From Vibrio syngnathi (lineage in GTDB: Bacteria > Pseudomonadota > Gammaproteobacteria > Enterobacterales > Vibrionaceae), in NCBI RefSeq assembly GCF_002119525.1, contig NZ_CP017917.1:248001-312000 (forward strand): a DNA stretch of 64,000 nucleotides, read 5' to 3'. Below the pieces are notes generated by a model. It saw only the letters and a program-made list of their open reading frames with translations. It had not been told where the DNA came from and did not search any database. Positions within the stretch are counted from its first letter, which is position 1. Every line of letters starts with the position of its first letter. The position numbers and the translations under genes are program-made. Below, piece after piece: positions 56,391-64,000 of the stretch.

Positions 56391-56490
56391 GTTCTAGCGA
56401 TTAATCAAAAGTTCTAGCGATTAATCAAAAGTTCTAGCGACTAATCAAGAGTGTTAGCGATTAATCAAGAGTGTTAGCGATTAATCAAAT
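56391..56490. repeat. 20-bp tandem repeat x5 at the aceA stop codon
   Basis: Five 20-base units of the form GTTCTAGCGATTAATCAAAA run without gaps. Units 1 and 2 are identical, unit 3 has one internal change (GACTAATC), and units 4 and 5 begin GTGTTAGCG. The rightmost unit contains the aceA stop codon (56481-56483), so the array appears to have grown from the end of the gene outward. Every unit repeats an in-frame stop-like TTAATC. Confidence 0.95.
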
Positions 56491-58079
56491 TGATTCGATG
56501 TATTCGCTTCACCTGCTGCTTTTAGTGCGTTCTCACCAGCAAAGTACTCTTTGTGGTCATCACCCATGTCTGAACCAGACATGTTTTGGTGTTTAACACA
56601 TGCAATGCCTTGGCGGATTTCTTTACGTTGAACATTCGCAACGTAACCCAACATGCCTTGGTCACCAAAGTACTCTTTCGCAAGGTTGTCAGTAGACAGC
56701 GCTGCAGTGTGGTATGTAGGTAGTGTAATCAAGTGGTGGAAAATACCTGCTTCACGTGATGCATCGGCTTGGAATGTACGAATCTTTTCGTCAGCGCTTG
56801 CAGACAGTTCGGTTTCGTCGTATTCCGCACTCATTAGGTTTGCACGGTCGTAAGCTGATACATCTTTACCTTCTGCTGCCAGTGCATCGTATGCTTGCTG
56901 ACGGAAGTTTAGTGTCCAGTTGAATGATGGAGAGTTGTTGTATACCAGCTTAGCGTTAGGGTGAACTTCACGTACGCCGTCCATCATCTCTTTGATTTGA
57001 CCAATGTGTGGTTTCTCAGTCTCAATCCAAAGAAGGTCAGCACCCGCGTTGATTGCTTCAATACAGTCGAATACACAGCGGTCTTCACCTGTACCTTCGC
57101 GGAATTGGTATAAGCCTGAAGGCAAACGCTTAGGTCTAACTAGCTTGCCGTCGCGGTTGAAGCAAACATCGCCTTCAGCCATATCAGCAACATCGATCTC
57201 TTCAACATCTAGGTATGAGTTGTAGATATCACCTTGGTCGCCCGGTTCTTTCACTACTGCGATTTCTTTTGTTAGACCAGCACCTTGTGAATCGGTACGA
57301 GCAACAATAACGCCATTGTCGATGCCTAGTTCAAGGAAAGCGTAACGAAGTGCGCGAAGTTTTGCGTGGAAATCAGCATGAGGAACCGTTACTTTGCCGT
57401 CTTGGTGACCACATTGCTTCTCATCGGCTACTTGGTTTTCAATCTGTAGACAACACGCGCCCGCTTCAATCATCTGCTTAGCCATTAGGTAAGTCGCTTC
57501 TGCGTTACCGAAACCAGCATCGATATCGGCAATGATTGGCACCACGTGTGTAACGTGATTGTCGATTTTGTCTTGGATACGGTCTTGTAGGTTTACATCG
57601 CCCGCTTCACGAGCTGCGTCTAGTTCACGAAATAAACCACCTAGTTCACGAGCATCTGCCTGGCGTAGGAAGGTGTATAGCTCTTCTACTAGGCCAGCAA
57701 CCGAGGTTTTCTCATGCATAGATTGGTCTGGAAGTGGACCAAAATCAGAGCGAAGTGCTGCCACCATCCAGCCAGAAAGATATAGGTAACGACGGTCTGT
57801 CTTGCCATCAAAGTGCTTTTTAATCGAAATCAGCTTTTGTTGGCCGATGAAACCATGCCAGCAACCCAGAGACTGAGTGTATTGAGAGCTATCTTCGTCG
57901 TAAGCCGCCATGTCTGCACGCATAATATCTGCCGTGTATTGCGCAATATCCAGACCTGTTTTGAATTTGTTTTGAGCTCGCATACGAGCAGCAGATTCAG
58001 GGTTAATTGCATCCCATGGTGCACCTGCAGCGCTTTTTGCAACTTCAATCTTTTCGATATCTTGTGTAATTTGCGACAT
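56481..58079 (-). CDS. aceA: Isocitrate lyase
   Basis: The 532-residue enzyme splits isocitrate to succinate and glyoxylate, the first glyoxylate-shunt step needed for growth on acetate or fatty acids. The catalytic loop reads ADEKQCGHQDGKVTVPHADF (about residues 212-231), the K-x-C-G-H signature in the Lys-Gln form also seen in Pseudomonas-type enzymes. Other conserved parts include IADIDAGFGNAEATYLMAKQMIEAGA and LVYNNSPSFNW. The length fits the long (about 530-residue) subclass rather than the 434-residue E. coli form. AAGGAATAG lies before the ATG. It is divergent from a LysR gene 141 bases away. Confidence 0.97.
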   Translation of the reverse strand: MSQITQDIEKIEVAKSAAGAPWDAINPESAARMRAQNKFKTGLDIAQYTADIMRADMAAYDEDSSQYTQSLGCWHGFIGQQKLISIKKHFDGKTDRRYLYLSGWMVAALRSDFGPLPDQSMHEKTSVAGLVEELYTFLRQADARELGGLFRELDAAREAGDVNLQDRIQDKIDNHVTHVVPIIADIDAGFGNAEATYLMAKQMIEAGACCLQIENQVADEKQCGHQDGKVTVPHADFHAKLRALRYAFLELGIDNGVIVARTDSQGAGLTKEIAVVKEPGDQGDIYNSYLDVEEIDVADMAEGDVCFNRDGKLVRPKRLPSGLYQFREGTGEDRCVFDCIEAINAGADLLWIETEKPHIGQIKEMMDGVREVHPNAKLVYNNSPSFNWTLNFRQQAYDALAAEGKDVSAYDRANLMSAEYDETELSASADEKIRTFQADASREAGIFHHLITLPTYHTAALSTDNLAKEYFGDQGMLGYVANVQRKEIRQGIACVKHQNMSGSDMGDDHKEYFAGENALKAAGEANTSNQFD

Positions 58080-58220
58080 AACTATTCCTTAGTTTCACGT
58101 GGACATGTTGGCCAATTTGGCGAGGTCATTTGATTTGGATTAAATCTAACCATGGACAAAGAATAACCATGTATGTGATAATTTTGTTAATTTATAGTTA
58201 TTATATTCGGTATTTTTCTT

Positions 58221-59174
58221 ATGAATATTGCTCGTATAGACCTTAATTTACTTGTGTATTTAGACATGTTGCTACGTGAAAGAAACGTTACAAGAGCAGC
58301 ACATCAATTAGGCATTACTCAGCCAGCCATGAGTAATGGCCTTCGCCGATTACGAGATCTGTTTGAAGACCCACTACTGGTGAGAACAAGCGAAGGGATG
58401 ATACCGACCGAACGCGCACATAAGTTGCAGCCATTGATACGAAATATCTTGGCGAATGTAGAAAAGACACTGCAGCCGACCACGGAATTTAATGCCGAAG
58501 ACAGTGAACGCGTGTTTCGTATCATGGCGAGTGACTATGCAGAGTCGACCATTATTCAGCCTTTATTGAAAAAACTGAGCGAGATAGCACCAAAGATACG
58601 ATTGGACATCATGACGCCAAGTGACGTGAGTTATCAGGATGTAGAACAAGGTACTGTTGATATAATTATCAACCGATTCGACGATATTCCTCAGTCGTTT
58701 CATCAGATGAGCCTTTGGCACGACGGGTTTTCTTGTCTATTTAGTTGTGACAACCCAATCGCCGACAATTTCGAACTTTTGTCTTATCTAAAGGCGCAAC
58801 ATATCTGGGTAAGTAAGACAGGAATGGGGACTGGAGTTGGGATCAACCCAAGTGAAGCACAAAAGCTCGGCTGGATAGATGAAGCATTAATGCGCATTGG
58901 TAAAACGCGCAATATCACGGTGTTTACTCGACACTACTTGTCGGCGATTCTTTTCGCACAACAAAAGAATCTGATCCTTACTATTCCTACCAAAGCGGCT
59001 CAACTGCAGCGCAATAACCCTAGATTGTTGATCAAGCCTGCGCCATTTGCGATTGAACCCTTTGAGGTGAAGATGGCATGGAGTCCATTGCTACAAACCA
59101 ATCCAGACCATCAGTGGATGCGTCGCTTGATTAAAAGTGTCGCTAATGAAATCGAGAGTGGAGTGACGGAATAA
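58221..59174 (+). CDS. LysR-family regulator between aceA and glcB
   Basis: The 317-residue regulator has the LysR winged helix at residues 4-65 (IDLNLLVYLDMLLRERNVTRAAHQLGITQPAMSNGLRRLRDLFEDPLLVRTSEGM) and a C-terminal ligand-binding domain. Its subfamily resembles NodD/LeuO-type regulators. It is divergent from aceA and lies 117 bases upstream of glcB on the same strand, so it is the likely controller of the glyoxylate shunt here; the effector is unknown. The aceA-lysR spacer has an A/T-rich dyad (TGGATTAAATCTA, about 58135-58147). Confidence 0.9.
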   Translation: MNIARIDLNLLVYLDMLLRERNVTRAAHQLGITQPAMSNGLRRLRDLFEDPLLVRTSEGMIPTERAHKLQPLIRNILANVEKTLQPTTEFNAEDSERVFRIMASDYAESTIIQPLLKKLSEIAPKIRLDIMTPSDVSYQDVEQGTVDIIINRFDDIPQSFHQMSLWHDGFSCLFSCDNPIADNFELLSYLKAQHIWVSKTGMGTGVGINPSEAQKLGWIDEALMRIGKTRNITVFTRHYLSAILFAQQKNLILTIPTKAAQLQRNNPRLLIKPAPFAIEPFEVKMAWSPLLQTNPDHQWMRRLIKSVANEIESGVTE

Positions 59175-59220
59175 CACAATTTGTAGGGTATTTTTTGTGT
59201 GAATATCCAGTATAACTGGC

Positions 59221-59239
59221 ATAAATTAGCTAAATTTAT
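59221..59239. promoter_or_regulatory. Near-palindrome upstream of glcB
   Basis: ATAAATTAGCTAAATTTAT is a near-perfect dyad (ATAAATT / AATTTAT) 53 bases before the glcB ATG, contains a T-N11-A arrangement and could bind the adjacent LysR protein. Evidence is by eye only. Confidence 0.4.
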
Positions 59240-59291
59240 GTCGGTTGCGTAAATTTATTGAGTAGTCATCAGTTAGCTTGAGAGAGATTTT

Positions 59292-61475
59292 ATGAGCAGT
59301 CGTATTCAACAGGGAAGCTTGAACATTGATAGCACCCTCTACCAATTAATTAATGAGCAGGTAATTCCTGGAACGGGCATTATCGCCGAGGACTTTTGGC
59401 AATCTTTTGCAGCCATCCTTGCTGACTTGGCTCCCAAGAACCGCGCATTGCTTATTAAGCGTGAAGACCTTCAACATCAAATTGATGTTTGGCACCAAGA
59501 GCGTGTAGGCCAGACTCTGGATGCGGCTGAGTACAAGCAGTTCTTACAACAGATTGGCTACCTAGTTCCTGAGGGCGATGACTTTCAAGTAACGACCGCC
59601 AGCGTTGAGCCTGAAATTGCAACACAAGCGGGGCCACAGCTTGTAGTACCAATTATGAATGCACGTTTTGCACTTAACGCAGCCAACGCGCGTTGGGGTA
59701 GTTTATACGATGCGCTCTACGGCACCGATGTCATCAGTGAAAGTGACGGCGCGGAAAAGGGTGGAAGTTTTAACCCAGTACGTGGCGCAAAAGTAGTGAC
59801 TTATGCGCGTGAGTTCCTTGATGATGCAGCACCATTAAATGGCGTTTCTCATAAAGACGTGACCAAATACAGCATCAGCAACGTCAGCATTGGCAATACA
59901 TTGACAGCGACCTTAGATAACGGCGAAGAAGTCACTCTGATTGATCGTAACCAGTTCATTGGTTATCAAGGTGATGCGAGTGCGCCTTCAAGCATTCTGC
60001 TGAAACATAATAATTTGCATATCGAAATTCAAATTGATCCGAGCGCGCCAATTGGCAGCGTTGATGTGGCGGGTATTAAAGATGTGCTGGTGGAATCGGC
60101 TCTCACTACCATTATGGATTGCGAAGATTCGGTAGCAGCGGTTGATGGTGAAGACAAAGCACTGGCTTACCGTAACTGGTTAGGTTTGATGAAAGGTGAT
60201 TTACAAGAATCACTAGAGAAAAACGGTAAAACCATTGTTCGTAGCTTGAATCCAGATCGCCAATACACCAGTGTGACGGGTGGTGAGATTTCACTTAAAG
60301 GTCGTAGCATGTTGTTCATCCGCAATGTGGGCCACCTAATGACTAACCCTGCCATTATTGATGCTGACGGTAACGAAGTTCCTGAAGGTATTATGGATGG
60401 CATGGTCACCTCGCTCATCGCAATGCACGATTTGAAAGGCAATAGCGCTTACCAAAACTCGACTGCGAACAGCATCAATATTGTAAAACCTAAGATGCAT
60501 GGTCCTGAAGAAGTCGCCTTTACCAATGAATTGTTTGGCCGCATTGAAGATGCATTAGGGCTAGATCGATTCACGATCAAAGTTGGCATCATGGACGAAG
60601 AGCGTCGTACTTCAGTTAACCTTAAAGAATGTATTCGAGCGGCTAAAGATCGTGTTGTGTTCATCAACACAGGTTTCTTAGACCGAACGGGTGATGAGAT
60701 TCACACCAGTATGGAAGCAGGACCATTTGCTCCTAAAACACAGTTGAAAACCATGACTTGGATTGGCGCATACGAAGATCAGAACGTTGATCTTGGCTTA
60801 GCTTGTGGCCTGCAAGGTAAAGCCCAGATTGGTAAAGGTATGTGGCCAGAGCCAGACAATATGGCGAAGATGATGGACGCGAAAATCGGACATCCTCAAG
60901 CGGGTGCTAATACTGCTTGGGTTCCTTCTCCAACTGCCGCGACGTTGCATGCCTTGCACTATCACAAGGTGAGTGTACCAAGCCGTCAGAAAGAGCTTCG
61001 TGAGCGAGTGAGAGCGAATGTCGACGATATCCTGACTATTCCGCTATTAGGTAATCAAAAGCTGACCGCTCAAGATATCCAAAACGAATTGGATAACAAC
61101 ACGCAAGGTATTCTTGGTTACGTGGTTCGTTGGATTGACCAAGGCGTTGGTTGCTCGAAGGTGCCAGATATTAACGATGTAGGTTTGATGGAAGACCGCG
61201 CTACGCTGCGTATTTCGAGCCAACACATTGCGAACTGGTTACGTCATGGGATTTGTAATGAAGCCCAAGTAATGAAAACCATGAAGCGCATGGCCGCAGT
61301 GGTGGATGAGCAAAACGCTGGCGACCCGAGCTACCGTAATATGGCACCTGACTTTGAAAACAGCATTGCATTTTCAGCAGCGTGTCAGTTGGTATTCGAA
61401 GGCTGCGCTCAGCCTAGTGGTTACACCGAGCCAGTGCTGCATGCTATGCGTCTAAAACTGAAAGCGCAGGGATAG
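59292..61475 (+). CDS. glcB: Malate synthase G
   Basis: The 727-residue enzyme condenses glyoxylate with acetyl-CoA to malate, completing the glyoxylate shunt. Monomeric G-type features are present: [22 protein letters not shown] (Mg2+ and glyoxylate site, about residues 257-278), [42 protein letters not shown], and the C-terminal [34 protein letters not shown] containing the catalytic Asp. Length matches E. coli GlcB (723). Pairing with isocitrate lyase instead of an A-type synthase indicates that GlcB serves the shunt here. Ends with a terminator. Confidence 0.97.
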   Translation: MSSRIQQGSLNIDSTLYQLINEQVIPGTGIIAEDFWQSFAAILADLAPKNRALLIKREDLQHQIDVWHQERVGQTLDAAEYKQFLQQIGYLVPEGDDFQVTTASVEPEIATQAGPQLVVPIMNARFALNAANARWGSLYDALYGTDVISESDGAEKGGSFNPVRGAKVVTYAREFLDDAAPLNGVSHKDVTKYSISNVSIGNTLTATLDNGEEVTLIDRNQFIGYQGDASAPSSILLKHNNLHIEIQIDPSAPIGSVDVAGIKDVLVESALTTIMDCEDSVAAVDGEDKALAYRNWLGLMKGDLQESLEKNGKTIVRSLNPDRQYTSVTGGEISLKGRSMLFIRNVGHLMTNPAIIDADGNEVPEGIMDGMVTSLIAMHDLKGNSAYQNSTANSINIVKPKMHGPEEVAFTNELFGRIEDALGLDRFTIKVGIMDEERRTSVNLKECIRAAKDRVVFINTGFLDRTGDEIHTSMEAGPFAPKTQLKTMTWIGAYEDQNVDLGLACGLQGKAQIGKGMWPEPDNMAKMMDAKIGHPQAGANTAWVPSPTAATLHALHYHKVSVPSRQKELRERVRANVDDILTIPLLGNQKLTAQDIQNELDNNTQGILGYVVRWIDQGVGCSKVPDINDVGLMEDRATLRISSQHIANWLRHGICNEAQVMKTMKRMAAVVDEQNAGDPSYRNMAPDFENSIAFSAACQLVFEGCAQPSGYTEPVLHAMRLKLKAQG

Positions 61476-61548
61476 AGAAGCAACCCAATAACAAAAACAG
61501 AGAATGTAAAATACTAAAAAAAGAAACCCCCTTTAACCGAGCCCAAGG

Positions 61549-61579
61549 TGCCGCGCTTTTATAGTGCGGCTTTTTTTTT
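61549..61579 (+). terminator. Terminator of glcB
   Basis: GCCGC / GCGGC stem (TGCCGC...GTGCGGC) followed by nine T, about 75 bases after the stop codon. Confidence 0.9.
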
Positions 61580-61702
61580 GCTGTTTTTTTGGTGTGCGTG
61601 GGAATCTCAGAAGAGAGGTGTTAGTAGGGCTATTCGATGTTTAAGCTTGCTGATGCCTAAGAGTCAGGCTTAGTTACGACCAAGCCTAACTACTTCCGAG
61701 AC

Positions 61703-63130
61703 CTAGTTACTACCAAAACACAGATACTTAATATCCATGTACTCATCGATGCCTTCTTTTGCGCCTTCACGGCCAATACCTGACTGCTTAACACCGCCGA
61801 AGGGCGCGACCTCGGTTGAGATGAGGCCATCATTAATACCGACCATACCGTACTCAAGTGCCTCTGCGATGTTCCATACTCGATGAATGTTCTGACTGTA
61901 GAAGTACGACGCTAATCCATAAATGGTGTCGTTTGCCATCTCAATAAGCTCTTCGTCTGTCTCGAATTGCATCACAGGAGCGACAGGACCAAAGATCTCT
62001 TGCTGAACAATGTCCATGCTGTGTTTCACATTTTTCAGAATGACAGGCTGAAGGAAAAGCCCATCAAGCTCTTGAGTTGGCGTCACAGGTGTCGCGCCTT
62101 GTTCTACCGCTCTGTCTATTAATGCTTGGATGTTGTTCTTCGCATTCTGACTGACAACAGGACCAATTGTGACACCTTCATCTAAGCCGTTACCAATCTT
62201 AAGCTGTTGAACCGCTTGATCGAATTTAGCCACGAACTCATCGTATACTTTACTGTGAACATAGAAACGGTTTGCACAGACACATGTTTGTCCCGCATTA
62301 CGGAATTTTGACGCCATTGCGCCTTGAACGGCCGCGTCGATGTCTGCATCGTCAAACACAATAAAAGGTGCGTTGCCACCGAGCTCCATAGAAGTGCGTT
62401 TGATGCCTTTTGCCGCTTGAGCCATCAAGATACTGCCGACTCGAGTCGAACCAGTAAAAGAGATCTTTTTGATCCGTGGGTGTGATGTGAAAAGCTCACC
62501 GATCTGTTCAGGGCTGTCGCCAAGCACCACTTGTAATAGATCTTTCGGAATACCCGCTTGGTAAGCCAGTTCAACCACAGCAAACGCAGAAAGCGGTGTT
62601 TCATCTGAAGGTTTTACGACAAAGCTACAACCAGCGGCTAGGGCAGGTGCTGCTTTACGAGTGATCATTGCAATAGGGAAGTTCCATGGCGTAATTGCAC
62701 ACGCGACTCCAATAGGCTGCTTGATGGTCACCAAGCGTTTGCCAGCGACTGTGCTAGGAATAGAATCACCATAAGTACGCTTCGCTTCTTCTGCAAACCA
62801 CTCAATAAAGCTAGCCCCATACACGACTTCGCCTGTCGCTTCCGCTAACGGCTTACCCTGTTCAATCGTCATGATTCGAGCAAGATCTTCTTTGTTTTCG
62901 AGGATCAGTTGGTGCCAACGGTGTAGTGATGCAGCACGAGATTTAGCAGGAATTTTTGCCCACTCTTTCTGCGCAACATGGGCACGTTCGATAGCGCTGT
63001 CTAATTCTACCTTAGATGAAATAGGCGCATATCCAATAAGCTCACCCGTTGCTGGATTGGTGACTGCAACTGCATTATTCGCTTCTGTCACCATAAAAGA
63101 GAGTAACTGCTGATTCTTAATGTTTAGCAT
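61703..63130 (-). CDS. gabD: NAD(P)-dependent succinate-semialdehyde dehydrogenase (GabD type)
   Basis: The 475-residue aldehyde dehydrogenase shows ITPWNFPIAMITRK (about residue 142), FVVKPSDETPLSA, FTGSTRVGSILMAQAAKGIKRTSMELGGNAPFIVFDDADIDAA (the Glu general base) and FRNAGQTCVCANRFYVH with catalytic Cys near 279. The V-C-A-N-R context and length match GabD, which oxidises succinate semialdehyde to succinate in GABA breakdown. No gabT is adjacent, so related semialdehydes such as glutarate semialdehyde are also possible substrates. It is monocistronic and convergent with glcB. Assignment within the ALDH family is fairly firm. Confidence 0.9.
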   Translation of the reverse strand: MLNIKNQQLLSFMVTEANNAVAVTNPATGELIGYAPISSKVELDSAIERAHVAQKEWAKIPAKSRAASLHRWHQLILENKEDLARIMTIEQGKPLAEATGEVVYGASFIEWFAEEAKRTYGDSIPSTVAGKRLVTIKQPIGVACAITPWNFPIAMITRKAAPALAAGCSFVVKPSDETPLSAFAVVELAYQAGIPKDLLQVVLGDSPEQIGELFTSHPRIKKISFTGSTRVGSILMAQAAKGIKRTSMELGGNAPFIVFDDADIDAAVQGAMASKFRNAGQTCVCANRFYVHSKVYDEFVAKFDQAVQQLKIGNGLDEGVTIGPVVSQNAKNNIQALIDRAVEQGATPVTPTQELDGLFLQPVILKNVKHSMDIVQQEIFGPVAPVMQFETDEELIEMANDTIYGLASYFYSQNIHRVWNIAEALEYGMVGINDGLISTEVAPFGGVKQSGIGREGAKEGIDEYMDIKYLCFGSN

Positions 63131-63596
63131 CGTGATTCCTTATTGATGATAGCTATTGCGTGTTGCTTATGTGTGGGTCGGTGAGAGCTAGAGTGACTTC
63201 GACCAGATGTTCATTGGTCGAAGCTTATGGTTACTATTCAATAATACAGTGTTTTTTGTTTTCAATACGAAAACACCTCCCCTTTTTCCTGAAATGATTA
63301 CCATAGCGTGCGTTTTGACTGTGATTGAGTCGATTATTACACAAATTCAAACAACACATAAAAGTACTCTTACTGAGTCCTCAACCCAGTTAGATAAAGG
63401 ACTGGGGCTCGAAATTCCGGTTTGTGTAAAAAAGCAATTTAGTAAAATTAACACTGTGAAATTTTTGTTGTGAAATTGTTTGTGAAATACAAGTAGTATG
63501 AAATACATGGAAGCAACACAGTAAAGAACAATTTTGAAAAGGGTCAATCAGGATTTTTGACCTACATGAAATTCAAAGCCGTAAGAGGGAAAGATT
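63131..63596. other. Divergent intergenic region, nothing specific recognised
   Basis: This 466-base A/T-rich spacer lies between gabD and the rightmost gene. Overlapping 66- and 88-codon frames on opposite strands lack ribosome sites and are not called. Promoters must be present but were not placed. Confidence 0.5.
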
Positions 63597-64000
63597 ATGA
63601 ATATGCTGACACTAGACAAAACAGAACTTCACAGAAACCATTCAACATTTATTGCTGAAGCTGTCTTTGCCGTAGAAATGGTGAAAGCAGACAAGCAGCT
63701 CGAAAAACAAAAAATGGCGAAACAGTTGCTTGATACTCTATTTCCTCTTGAGGCAGGTTCACACGAAGACGCAGTGAGCTATGAGATTGACTACCGACAT
63801 GTTCAGGTTTACTTCAAAAATGGCGAACATACTGGCTTAAAACGAGCGAAGCACTTTGTTGCTTTCACGGGCGATAAGTCTAAGCCTTCAGCAATCCTAT
63901 TTCGTGATGAAAGCGGTACACACGTTGAAGTGACAATCGGTGCTCGTAAAGGCACTGGCTACTTAGAATTGGTTGATATTCAAGATATCCAGTTAGAGAC
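63597..64000 (+). CDS. Unrecognised gene, 5' part only
   Basis: ATG at 63597 follows GAGGG at good spacing and opens an uninterrupted frame of 134 codons to the window edge. The product starts MNMLTLDKTELHRNH and continues with a helical stretch rich in Lys/Glu/Gln and then strands (VSYEIDYRHVQVYFKNGEH, SAILFRDESGTHVEVTIGAR). No signal peptide or membrane helix is seen. No family is recognised from this part. The composition is that of an ordinary cytosolic protein. Confidence 0.75.
   Translation, partial: MNMLTLDKTELHRNHSTFIAEAVFAVEMVKADKQLEKQKMAKQLLDTLFPLEAGSHEDAVSYEIDYRHVQVYFKNGEHTGLKRAKHFVAFTGDKSKPSAILFRDESGTHVEVTIGARKGTGYLELVDIQDIQLE

Noticed and set aside
1..64000. CRISPR arrays, tRNA or rRNA genes, prophage
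   Set aside because: The tandem repeats have no spacers, and no tRNA or rRNA signatures or phage structural genes were seen.

Overview
The window looks like chromosomal DNA of a marine Vibrio, probably of the Splendidus or Harveyi type. The main reasons are a luxM-luxN acyl-homoserine-lactone quorum-sensing pair close to that of V. harveyi, a second (paralogous) secD-secF pair, a divergent malK / malEFG maltose locus, and moderate GC with A/T-rich spacers. No rRNA, tRNA, phage or CRISPR was seen. Species and replicon cannot be fixed from the sequence alone; the content resembles the accessory-rich second chromosome.

Layout. 1-2.4 kb: end of a MoxR/DUF58/DUF4381/(VWA) envelope operon on the minus strand. 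2.9-5.3 kb: a chemoreceptor and a small acidic protein. 5.4-15.8 kb: the maltose transport genes (malK minus; malE-malF-malG plus), a hypothetical gene and a hotdog thioesterase, bracketed by two 1,426-bp IS4-family insertion sequences in the same orientation. Each IS has its own target duplication and each sits inside the loop of a former terminator hairpin. 16.4-18.7 kb: a DMT exporter with a divergent AraC regulator and a hypothetical gene. 18.8-34.6 kb: an envelope/ion block containing an exported DUF1214-like protein with secD2-secF2, an outer-membrane barrel, a 26-residue membrane protein divergent from a large MscS channel, an RND efflux adaptor and pump, and a marC-mgtE-dedA-chaA ion/membrane cluster. 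A 15-bp interrupted palindrome (GAATTTCTCTAATTC) stands upstream of each of these units and apparently nowhere else in the window. This suggests an undescribed envelope or ionic-stress regulon and is the most interesting observation here.

35-41 kb: a LysR regulator and an ABC exporter (ATPase, FtsX-like permease, AttH/CrtC-like lipoprotein). 41.3-48 kb: a PhnD-like periplasmic binding protein with a GGDEF-EAL protein whose reading frame is broken by an eight-G run at the GGDEF codons, an oxidoreductase/PhyH dioxygenase pair, a GGDEF cyclase and a second DMT transporter. 49-54.7 kb: an MFS transporter, then luxN and luxM. 55-61.5 kb: a cystatin-like lipoprotein, an ADP-ribosyltransferase-like protein, and the glyoxylate-shunt genes aceA and glcB with a LysR gene between them. 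61.7-64 kb: a GabD-type aldehyde dehydrogenase and the start of an unrecognised gene.

The window is also rich in short tandem repeats of 6, 7, 8 and 20 bp: TATCTC x9, TTCATAG/TTAATAG x14, TTATAGAG x21, GATGATCA x4, TGAATGAC x4 and a 20-mer x5. All lie in intergenic DNA and several begin at a stop codon. Start codons were moved inward from the longest open frame where a Shine-Dalgarno sequence, a signal peptide or a gene overlap favoured it.
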